Source of the DNA: Chaunax sp. Z400
Taxonomy: Eukaryota > Chordata > Actinopteri > Lophiiformes > Chaunacidae
Length of the DNA: 64,000 bases
Assembly (NCBI GenBank): GCA_037577475.1
Contig: CM075195.1
Location: forward strand, 755,001-819,000
Reading direction: 5' to 3'
Shown here: in pieces, positions 47,501-59,500 of the stretch
How positions within the stretch are numbered: the first letter of the stretch is position 1
Layout: every line of letters starts with the position of its first letter
Notes under the pieces: generated by a model
The model's database searches: none
Told to the model about the DNA's origin: nothing
The model's input: the letters and a program-made list of their open reading frames with translations, nothing else
Program-made: the position numbers and the translations under genes

Positions 47501-50500
47501 CCACTGACTCCATCTGAACTTCCTTAGCAACATGCTATTTAGTAGCTGAAACAATCTGAGATTTTTAGTGTGTCTGATAGTTGAGGATGAAACCAATAGT
47601 ACATGAAGTGTGTACTATTTACAGGAAGTATTACAGTATTCAATCACTGTGGAAGTGACAACAACAACATAACAGACAGGTGATGGAGCTGTTTCTTCTT
47701 CTTCTATGGATAAGACAGACTATGGTGTATTACTGCCCTCTACTGGTTGTTATTAATGATCCTTTTGACAGTTCTACTTTTTATGTGAATAAAATTTGTT
47801 GATTGAGTCTTTAACAAACTTAAATCCAAATTAAAGGGATTAGCAACGAAGACATGACAAAGCAAAAAAGAAAAGAGATGTAAACAAAGAAGAGTGACAC
47901 GACAAAGCAAAAATAAATGCAAAAAAACAACAGAAATCTGAGTCACAGCGAGTCTATTTTCAGCTTTAGATGGTTATTTAAAGCTGCGGAGAGTTCAGAC
48001 ACACATCAGATGAAACCAGTCATAAAAACATCCACATGACAGAGAATCCAAGGAGACGATGGAATGATGAGAGCTGAGATATTAAAAATACTCCACTCTG
48101 TACCAATTTGGAATCAATCAGTGTCTTTTAACAATGACCCGCCAACATCAACCATGAATCTGTTAACAGTCTCATCCTGTGAAACACTTTGACTGTTTTT
48201 TTTAGGTATCAGGACCTGAGGTCTGCCTCCTGTTGGGGTCTTTTTTCAGCCAAAACAAACCTAATCAAGTATGCTGATGACACTGCTCCGATCGTCTGTA
48301 TCAGCAGAGGCACAGGCAGGAGCTGAGAGCAGAGTATAAACAACTGGATGTCAGTAAGACCGGGAAGTAAGTCCTGGTGTGAGTGACATCACTAGTTTCA
48401 GACCGATATGATGTCATGTCCAACATCTACATAGTTTAAGTACCAGATGTAGTTTAAGTACCCGATGTAGTTTAAGTACCAGATGTAGTTTAAGTACCAG
48501 ATGTAGTTTAAGTATCGGATGTAGTCTAAGTACCAGATGTAGTTTAAGCACCGGATGTAGTTTAAGCACCAGATGTAGTTTAAGTACCAGATGTAGTTTA
48601 AGTACCAGATGTAGTTTAAGTATCGGATGTAGTCTAAGTACCAGATGTAGTTTAAGCACCAGATGTAGTTTAAGCACCAGATGTAGTCTAAGTACCAGAT
48701 GTAGTTTAAGTATCGGATGTAGTCTAAGTACCAGATGTAGTTTAAGCACCAGATGTAGTTTAAGTACCAGATGTAGTTTAAGTACCAGATGTAGTTTAAG
48801 TATCGGATGTAGTCTAAGTACCAGATGTAGTTTAAGCACCAGATGTAGTCTAAGTACCAGATGTAGTTTAAGTATCGGATGTAGTCTAAGCACCAGATGT
48901 AGTTTAAGTACCAGATGTAGTTTAAGTATCGGATGTAGTCTAAGTATCGGATGTAGTTTAAGTATCAGATGTAGTTTAAGTATCAGATGTAGTTTAAGCA
49001 CCAGATGTAGTTTAAGCACCAGATGTAGTTTAAGTACCAGATGTAGTTTAAGTATCAGATGTAGTTTAAGCACCAGATGTAGTTTAAGTACCAGATGTAG
49101 TTTAAGTATCAGATGTAGTCTAAGTACCAGATGTAGTTTAAGCACCAGATGTAGTTTAAGTACCAGATGTAGTTTAAGTATCAGATGTAGTTTAAGTACC
49201 AGATGTAGTTTAAGTATCAGATGTAGTTTAAGTACCAGATGTAGTTTAAGTACCAGATGTAGTTTAAGTATCAGATGTAGTCTAAGTGCTAGATGTAGTT
49301 TAAGCACCAGATGTAGTTTAAGTACCAGATGTAGTTTAAGTACCAGATGTAGTTTACGTATCAGATGTAGTTTAAGTATCAGATGTAGTCTAAGTACCGG
49401 ATGTAGTTTAAGCACCAGATGAAGTTTAAGTACCAGATGTAGTTTAAGCACCAGATGTAGTTTAAGTACCAGATGTAGTTTAAGTATCAGATGTAGTCTA
49501 AGTACCGGATGTAGTTTAAGCACCAGATGTAGTTTAAGTACCAGATGTAGTTTAAGTACCAGATGTAGTTTAAGTATCAGATGTAGTTTAAGTACCAGAT
49601 GTAGTTTGAGTGCCAGATGTAGTTTAAGTATCAGATGTAGTCTAAGTACTAGATGTAGTTTAAGCACCAGATGTAGTTTAAGTACCAGATGTAGTTTAAG
49701 TACCAGATGTAGTTTACGTATCAGATGTAGTTTAAGTACCAGATGTAGTTTAAGTATCAGATGTAGTCTAAGTACTAGATGTAGTTTAAGCACCAGATGT
49801 AGTTTAAGCACCAGATGTAGTTTAAGTACCAGATGTAGTTTAAGTATCAGATGTAGTTTAAGTATCAGATGTAGTTTAAGTACCAGATGTAGTTTACGTA
49901 TCAGATGTAGTTTAAGTACCAGATGTAGTTTAAGTATCAGATGTAGTTTAAGTACCAGATGTAGTTTAAGTATCAGATGTAGTCTAAGCATCAGATGTAG
50001 TTTAAGTACCAGCTGTAGTTTAAGCATCAGATGTAGTTTAAGTACCAGATGTAATTTAAGTACCAGATGTAGTCTAAGTACTAGATGTAGTTTAAGCACC
50101 AGATGTAGTTTAAGTACCAGATGTAGTTTAAGTATTAGATGTAGTCTAAGCATCAGATGTAGTTTAAGTACCAGATGTAGTTTAAGCATCAAATGTAGTT
50201 TAAGTACCAGATGTAGTTTAAGCATCAGATGTAGTTTAAGTACCAGATGTAGTTTAAGTATCAGATGTAGTCTAAGTACTAGATGTAGTTTAAGCACCAG
50301 ATGTAGTTTAAGTATCAGATGTAGTTTAAGTACCAGATGTACTTTAAATTGCATCTGGTACTTAAACTACATCTGGTACTTATTAGTTGATGTGAGACTT
50401 TATGAAATTCAGATTTCAGATTTTTATTTTTTTAATTAAATCAAATTAAATTAAATTAAATTAAATTTTTCCAGAGACGACATCAGACACACTTAAGGTT

Positions 50501-53500
50501 TTAGTTGGTAAAATGTTCTCATGCTGAAAAAAGAGGAGGAACAATAATAAACTATAATAATAAATTAATAATAATAATGTGTATATGTAGTTAAAATGCT
50601 ACAGTATTAATAATATTTCATCAGGTATAATGTATTTTTCAATGTTGAGAATAAAGTGACTGTTACTGAATGCAGGACTATTTTAAGGACTTTCTTTTCT
50701 AGTTCTATTTGTGGCTACAAGTTAAAGCCACATAAATGTTTAAGTGCCGACACACACTGTCCCTGTGGTTTAGCGTGAGTGTATGAAGAATGTCTCAGCT
50801 GCTGATCCATCAGTGAAAGGATCATATAACATGATCCTCATGTGTCACATCTCCTGTTTATTAGGATGGAGCGAGTACTCAGCTCTCGAGTATCCGGAAG
50901 GAGATCATGTACTTTTACCAAGTTAAATGTGTCAGTATCTGGACTCTGAATAAAAAAAATACAAATAAACGCAGACAGCTGTTAAAGCATTTACACATTG
51001 ACGTCCTTAACGTCAATGTAAACCGGAGCCTGGTCCCAGAAAAGGGGCCAAAATTAGCCTGGAGCCAATAATTACCCAGAACAACTGCAGAGACATTTGA
51101 CCTGAGAATGAAAGCTGGATTCACACTGATGACACGTTAGTTTCCCTCTAAAAGGAGGTCTCACCAACTTCTTGTCGAGTCGACTCGTTGAATAAAGTTC
51201 AATAAAGTTAAATTCAGTTCACCCAAAAACGAAAATTCAGTCAAACCTTTTGTGGACTAACAAACATCCCTCTACTTACACCAACATGGGGCTGAGTCGA
51301 TACTGACTGTTTAAATTTTACGTTGACCAATCAGCTAATGTTCAGTGAAACCACCAGGTTTAATCAGCCAATCAGCATCAGCTGTGTGTAACTGTATCTG
51401 GTCCTGAAAATGGCGACTCATTGAGGTAGACAGAGAGAAAGCCCCTAAAGCAGCACTGGAACCAGAGCCTGATCCAAACCCTGTAGGTGGTCTTGTTAAA
51501 ATGAGACACCGTCAGCATCCTAAGAAGCTGCTGAACATGTAGATCTATCATTTGTATGGATCAAGTTCAAAATGTCAACATGACAGCAGAGAGAAAACTG
51601 CTACTGTCTGCTTTCCTCCACTATTTTCAGCTCAAAGTTCAAATGGGAGCTGATGAGGCAGTTGGTTGGACTTCCTGTTGCTCGGGGCCTCCCTGAGCCA
51701 GAAGTGTTTGTCTGTTAGCTTCCAAATTAGCATCACTAGAAGCAGCACAAATTTTACTACGTTTTCATGTCAACATTATGGATGTGGAGTAAAAACTGAG
51801 GGAGTGAGAACAATTTAAAGAGAAGATTTTAGACCATTTTACAGCTGACCTCCACTCTAACGATGATGTCACCACTCTAACGATGATGTCACCACTCTAA
51901 TGATGATGTCACCACTCTAACGATGATGTCACCACTCTGACGATGATGTCACCACTCTAATGATGATGTCACCACTCTAATGATGATGTCACCACTCTAA
52001 TGATGATGTCACCACTCTAAAGATGATGTCACCCACTCTAATGATGATGTCACCACTCTAAAGATGATGTCACCACTCTAATGATGATGTTACCACTCTA
52101 TCAATGTCGTCACCCATTCTAATGATGATGTCACCATTCTAACGATGATGTCACCACTCTAATGATGATATCACCCACTCTAACGATGATGTCACCACTC
52201 TAAAGATGATGTCACCACTCTAAAGATGATGTCACCACTCTAAAGATGATGTCACCACTCTAAAGATGATGAAAACCAGTCTACATATCAAAATGTCCAT
52301 TTAGTCCAGTAAAGTCCAGAGTCTGGAGACCAGTTTAAAGTTTTAATCATTTTTCTATGTTAAAGGATTGTGAAGCAACATGGCCTCAGAGAGGGGCGGG
52401 GCTTAACCTCTGGTCAGTTTCCCCCCTCCATCTCCCCTCTCACTCTTTTTGCTATTAGCTCATGTCGCTCAGAGCGACAGTGATGTGTTTTATTTGTGTG
52501 CATAATCCACATTTCTGTGTTTAGTTTTACTTCACACACACAACTGAAACAATCTGTGTGTGTGTGTTTAAATATCACATCATGTGTGTTAAATGTTTCA
52601 GACAGTCTCACAAGGAAAGCGAGGAGAAGAAGAATGAGGAGGTGTGAGAGGAGAGTATGGAGGGTCAATGTGAGGAGAAATAAGAAAGATGAGAAGGGAT
52701 GATGACAAGAGGAAAAGAGAAAATGGAGAACAGAGATAGAGAAAAAGGTGGGAGGACATATGGAGGAGGAAAAAGAGGAGAAGTGGGAAAGAGGAGACAG
52801 GAAAAGAAAAGACAAGAAGGAAAGATTCGAACTGTCAAAGGAAAGGAGATAAAAAAAGGAGTGAAGAGGAAGAATGGAAGAAAGAAGAAAAGGTGATGAA
52901 GGAGGAGAAGGAGAAGTGAAGAAATGAATGTAGACGAGTGAGGAGCACAGAGAAGAGGAGGATGCACTCAGACGCTGAGAGGAAATAATTGATGAGAGGA
53001 AAAGTTCTCCTCCTTCTGCCTCGCTCTTTATTTTATCTGTTTATCTGAGCCTCGCTCGCCCAGACAGCAGCTGCAGCAATTAGGGTCAGGAGAAGAAGAG
53101 AGAGAGGGAGGATAGGAGAACACGTTTGTAGTTTTAACAAACACAAAAAATAAAATACATGAAAACGTGATGATTGATCAGGACGTGTTTATTCTTTTTT
53201 CACTAAAATCTTTTTTTTAAAAACATATCAAAACTGACCCATAAGAAATAATGTGAAACTGACCAGAGCTTAAGCCCCGCCCCTCTCTGAGGCCATGTTG
53301 CTTCACAATCCTTTAACATAGAAACATGATTAAAAGTCTAAACTGGTCTCCAGACTCTGGACTTTACTGGACTAAATGGACATTTTGATATGTAGACTGG
53401 TTTTCATGAAATCCCAGTATAGGTTTGGGGTCATTTTGACTGGTTTCAGATTTTATAATGGGAGGAATGTTGAATCATCATTAGAGTGGTGACATCATCA

Positions 53501-56500
53501 TTTGAGTGGTGACATCATCGTTTGAGTGGTGACCTCATCATTAGAGCGGTGACATCATCGTTTGAGTGGTGACATCGTCATTATAGTGGTGACATCATCA
53601 TTATAGTGGTGACATCATCATTAGAGTGGTGACATCATCGTTAGAGTGGAGGTCAGCTGTAAAATGGTCTAAAATCTTCTCTTTAAATTGTTCTCACTCC
53701 CTCAGTTTTTACTCCACATCCATAATGTTGACATGAAAACATAGTAAAATTTGTGCTGCTTCTAGTGATGCTAATTTGGAAGCTAACAGACAAACACTTC
53801 TGGCTCAGGGAGGCCCCGAGCAACAGGACGTCCAACCAACTGCCTCATCAGCTCCCATTTGAACTTGGAGCTGAAAATAGTGGAGGAAAGCAGACAGTAG
53901 CAGTTTTCTCTCTGCTGTCATGTTGACATTTTGAACTTGATCCATACAAATGATAGATCTACATGTTCAGCAGCTTCTTAGGATGCTGACGGTGTCTCAT
54001 TTTAACAAGACCACCTACAGGGTTTGGATCAGGCTCTGGTTCCAGTGCTGCTTTAGGGGCTTTCTCTCTGTCTACCTCAATGAGTCGGCATTTTCAGGAC
54101 CAGATACAGTTACACACAGCTGATGCTGATTGGCTGATTAAACCTCCAATCAGCTTACTGCTCTGCTCTGATTGGTCCATTCATGTTCAGATGTTTGATT
54201 AATTTTTCTCCTGTGATTCATCTGATGGTCTCATGTTTTTGTATTATTTCTCGGGGACCTGAACGACGGGATGCTGTAAAAAAGTGAACGACTCTTTAAT
54301 GGTTCTAACTCTAAACAGCAGGAAAGGGAGTGATGGATGGAAGGAGGGCAGAGAAGGAGGGATGAGGCAGAAACAGGGCTGAGGATGGAGGGATGAGGAG
54401 GAGTGGAGGGATGAAGAGACAGGAGAGAAAGGATGGAGGTAGAAGAAGAGAAGGAGGCCGAGGTGTGGTCCCTGTAGAGCATTCAGTCATATGGAAAACT
54501 GGGACACAGTTTCACACCACAGAAGGAGAATAGTACTCTCTGATTGGCTGGCAGCTGTCTATCCAGGAAACACCTCATCATGATGGAGCCTCCAGGTCTA
54601 AAAAAAGAAGCTTTAACTGGATTCTTTCTGACGTCCAGCAGGGGACGACTCTGCTGGTTGCAAAAACAAGCCTGGTTGTATGTAAGCTTATGAGAAAACG
54701 AGGTTCATGACATCAGTAAAGAGGTTCCTGATGAGTTTTTGGTCTCAGTCTCTGGTTTCAAGTCTTCTTGAACACAGTATGATGTCATGTTGTTCATACA
54801 GGGCGTGGCTACGTTTGAGAGTTTCTACCTCGGCACCTGGTGCCCTCTGCTGGTAGGACAACTGTAGGTGCAGCTCTTTTTCACTCAACTCCCTGAGGAA
54901 CACCTTGAGCATCATGAGGATTGAGCAATGTGAGCCTGTCACAAACCGGATCACCACAAAAATTGAATGGATTCTTCTTTGGGCCGTACCCTACCTCTAC
55001 AAAACATGTCATTCAAACCCGTCCACAACGTTCTGATTCATCCTAGTAACAGACAATGAAGTATCAGCCAACGACGTAACAAACAGAACAAATAGATCAA
55101 CATAAGATCGAAACATGAACATGTTTGTTGTCCCGGGTCTAAAGTGAGTTTTCTGGGACCACGAACAGTTGAACAGGCTGAACCAATGAGAGAATATGAA
55201 ACACGTTTCTTCTTCCTGCATGAATGCAGATGAACATCATCACACAGAGCTGCAGCAAAGGTCACAGACTTTAACAGGAACGCCTGAGAGGAGCAGCTGC
55301 TGCTGTCCAAAGGTCCAAAGGTCATTTAGGGAGTGACCAGCTGCCTTTTGACATTATAAACAAACACATGGTTGAATTTAGTCCCTTAATGATCTCTTTG
55401 TGAAACATGAATGAAACCAACATCACTATTTATGAACATTTCTTCTTATTAGCATATTCTGATAATCATGTTACACAATAGGCTGAGTAAATGTCATGTA
55501 ATATTATATTATACACGTTTGACCTGCTACACAACAAACACGCTCATACTTTATGTTTGTTTCCCATCATGCCCCGGGAGAAAAGAACCACAAGCCTTCA
55601 TGATTCAAAGTCCTGTTATTTAGATTCCAGGCAGAAGATGCTAGCAGAGGTCAAAGGTCAACAAGTCCACTACTGGTGGAGCAAACATACCACTCAGTTG
55701 GAACTGGTCTGTCCTAGTCTGGGTCAGTTGGAACTGGTCTGTCCTAGTCTGGGTCAGTTGGAACTGGTCTGTCCTAGTCTGGGTCATTTTCTTAGTCACA
55801 TCATTTGAGTCATGAACTCATCGCCTGCTGCCTGTAATCAGTACAAACAAGCTTGTCTTCTTCCAGAGAATCAGATCAGTCATGTCTGTTTGGGCCTGAT
55901 GCTCGTTTTAAAAACCAGGGACCATTCTGGTCCTGGTCGAGAACAAAACATTTTGAAATCAGCGTGGTTATTATTATAATATTGATTTTATAAATTAAAC
56001 TAAATTTATTTGGTACGAACCTCAGCAGAAGTTCCCTTCTTTTTTGGGGGGGATGGAACTTTATTTGTTTGTGTCGACCACAAACAAATAAAGTTGATTA
56101 TTTATTATTTAGTTGATTATTATTATTTAGCAAGAACTGTTTGAAGTTCCACGTCTCAACAAACGTCTCAGTGACCCAGCAGCCATTTTGCTTTAAGCTG
56201 GAGGATTTTTCAGGCAGGAAATGGAGTAAATGAAAACAGCTTTAAAACATTTAATCCTTTGTGTAACTTTCTCTGTGTTTGATTCGACTTTTATTCATCT
56301 CTTCCTCCATCTCTCCTCTGTCATCCTCCCTCCATCCTTCTCTCTATTAAAGCATTAACAGTGGGAACCAGGCGTTGAGATGCTCTATAATTCCATCCAG
56401 GCGGTTTGATAAGGCGGCCTGCTGCTCTCATATACATCCTGTTCCTGAGAGGAAATGTCTGCTTCCCCTCCTGGTCTTATAAATAATGTGGAAGGTAAAG

Positions 56501-59500
56501 TGCTCTGTAGCAGCAGCCCTGCACAGCTGACGTAGACCGGCAGGGTCCTATAGACTCAACCAAACACAGGAGGAGGTCATGTGATCAATGTGATCAGTCA
56601 TGTGATCAATGTGATCAGTCATGTGATCAATGTGATCAGTCATGTGATCAATGTGATCAGTCATATGATCAATGTGATCAGTCATGTGTTCATTCACCTG
56701 CAGAATATCTGAAAAAGTTGTCAGTGGATTTTGATGACATTTTGTGTCTCAGACCAATAAGAGTGGATTAAAGTTTGAGGTGGATTCGAGTCCAGATGCA
56801 AATTCTGGATCACCGGGAAGGATGACATTTTGGACAATGTCATAATGTTCCAGATTATGTATCCGGATACGAGAACCAGGTGTGAATGGGGTGTAAAGGT
56901 AAAGAACTGTTTTATCTATGAACCAGTACTGGGTAAACCTCCAGCTTCTGAACCCGTCTCTGTGTGTTAGCTCTGGTAGTTAGCTCTGGTGGTTAGCTCT
57001 GGTAGTTAGCTCTGGTAGTTAGCAGCTACGCTCTTCTAAGTGGCTGCTTTTCAATGAAGCCTTCGCTTCAACAGATGTGGGAAAAACTTCATTCTCCTCC
57101 TGAGGACCACAGGAACAATTTATAAAAGGATCCAAGATGAGAGTTTAAAGGTTATGTGATCGGTTTGGTTTGTTTGTTTGTTTGTTTGTTTGCAGGATTA
57201 CGCAAAAACTAAAGGACGGATTCGCATGGAATTTTCACCAAAGATGAACCCTAGCATATCCTAGAGGTGATTAACGTTTGGTGATGATCCGGATCAGGAT
57301 CTGGCTGAGGTTTGCACTCTCTGGGCGCTCCAGTCTATGTTGTTTTATTGTGGATTTTTGTATAACATGTTGTATTTGTTGTATTTTATGTGCTATTTGC
57401 TGCTACCTCGGCCAATTTTTAATCTCAACAGGAGTTCCTGGTTATATAAAGGTAAAATAAAAAAATACATAAAATGTCTGACAGAAAACTGATGCTAACA
57501 TGTTAGCCTGTTGAAAACAACTAATGCTAACATGTTAGCCTGTTGAAAACAACTAATGCTAACATGTTAGCCTGTTGAAAACAACTAACGCTAACATGTT
57601 AGCCTGTTGAACACAACTAATGCTAACGTGTTAGCCTGTTGAAAAAAAGCTGATGCCAACGCGTTAGCCTGTTGAAAACAACTAATGCTAACACGTTAGC
57701 CTGTTGAAAACAACTGATGCTAACACGTTAGCCTGTTGAAAACAACTGATGCTAACATGTTAGCCTGTTGAAGTGGTGCATAACATCCTAAATGATGATG
57801 TCATTCATAACTGTGGGGGTATACTGAGACTAAACATGGCATAGGTTAGCATTCTACTATCAGAATGCTGTTTATCTTGTGCTAGCACCCTGCTCACATG
57901 CTAAAGTCAGTTTCAGCATCACTTTTCTATCTGTCTAAATGTTGACAGTCCATGTTTACACATCTTTGACGGAAACAATGTTTAAATACATTTAAATGGA
58001 GGATATTTCTGTAAACAGGAGGTCTCCCTGTTTCCATGGTAACGTGTCCATGCTGTCTGAAGGGATGAGACGTAGCAATAATTAAATGATGTGATAATTG
58101 AATATTAATCGTTAATTAATGGTTGTTCTTCCTCTCAGACGTTTCTTCTGAGGGTCACTGATAGGTTTATGATTTCACTCCATTTATTTGTACAGAGATG
58201 AAACACAGGAGCAAAGCAATAAAAGCAGCGAGATAAGAAACGATGATAACCTGAACACAGAGGAGCAGAGGAGGAGAGCAGAGGAGGACAGGAGGAGAAC
58301 AACTGGCTCAGGATCAGTCTGATGTTCATGAAAGTCAGTCACTAAACTTTTAACAGAGGATTTAAAAGAATAAAACTGCACTAAAACCATTTGGACAAAT
58401 CTTCCCCTCTGCTCATCATTTTATCTTCATCATCACTGTTTGGTTGATTTCCTTCCAGGCAGACATTGGTTCAGATCCAGCCGTAAATACACAATAAAAA
58501 AGCTGATCAGGAAAACCTGATATCCTGTGAGGCGTTGAAACCTCTTCTTGTTCACACTCATCATCTCACATCCAGATTCAACCTGATTTCAGACATGTTC
58601 ATTCAGAGCGAAATAAAAACGTCCTTCAGAGGAGGAAGCTGTTCACAGATCTGGATCCCCACAGGATCAACCAACTGGATATACTTTAAAACCAGGACAC
58701 CTGTGTGATCAGATCCGGTCAATGAGATCAATATTTTACTGGAACAGGTTGTGGATCTGCTGTCTAAATCTGTGACACCATAGAAGAAGCTGTTTCAGTT
58801 GATGATTGGTCGACAAGAAAAACCTTTGACACTAGAAGAGTGAAGGTAAGGGAGAGAGAGGAGCGGGAGGAGGGTGAGGAGAGGGGAGGTAAAAGCCTGC
58901 GACTTGTAGAATCCATTTAGAGGTTGTCCTCTACTCCTTTCCAATGGACCGAGAAGGACAGGAGAGGAAGTGAGGGGGGCTTTTCAGAATCAAAGCCTAC
59001 ATTCTCAGGTCAGTATCAGAGATGTTTTACCTTGGGATAAACAGCCAATCATCAGCCTATCAACGATCTCACCTCTGGAGGCGGTGCCAATGATTCAGGA
59101 TGGCGTCTAAAATCACACACGGGGCCGGTGTTATTAGGGCACGCCCCTCTGCAGTCATTGGTCACCTTGACATGAGAGCATTTTCAGGTAATGTTTTGCC
59201 CCGTCATTGGACAGAACGCCTCGTCATTGGACAGAACGCCCCGTCATTGGACAGAACGCCTCGTCATTGGACAGAACGCCCCGTCATTGGACAGAACGCC
59301 TCGTCATTGGACAGAACGCCTCGTCATTGGACAGAACGCCCTGTCATTTGATCAGACGTGATCATTGATCCATTTTTACGACAAACATATTGGTGAGACG
59401 ACTCCTGGTGATCAAACCCAGATGGACTCTAGTAGTGAACGTATTGGAGCTACTGATCGGTAACAACTGTGGGTTTTTTAATCAGCCTCACCTGTGGAGA

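Noticed and set aside
48414..50354. 646-codon minus-strand frame (LKLHLV repeats) and a 277-codon plus frame
   Set aside because: The 18-bp unit length preserves any stop-free frame. The composition is purely repeat-derived and both strands are open.
52414..52967. Basic and hydrophobic open frames on both strands
   Set aside because: Low-complexity purine/pyrimidine tract; no domain or splice structure.
5152..59348. Possible CRISPR arrays
   Set aside because: The periodic arrays have no unique spacers between conserved repeats and no cas genes, and the window is vertebrate DNA.
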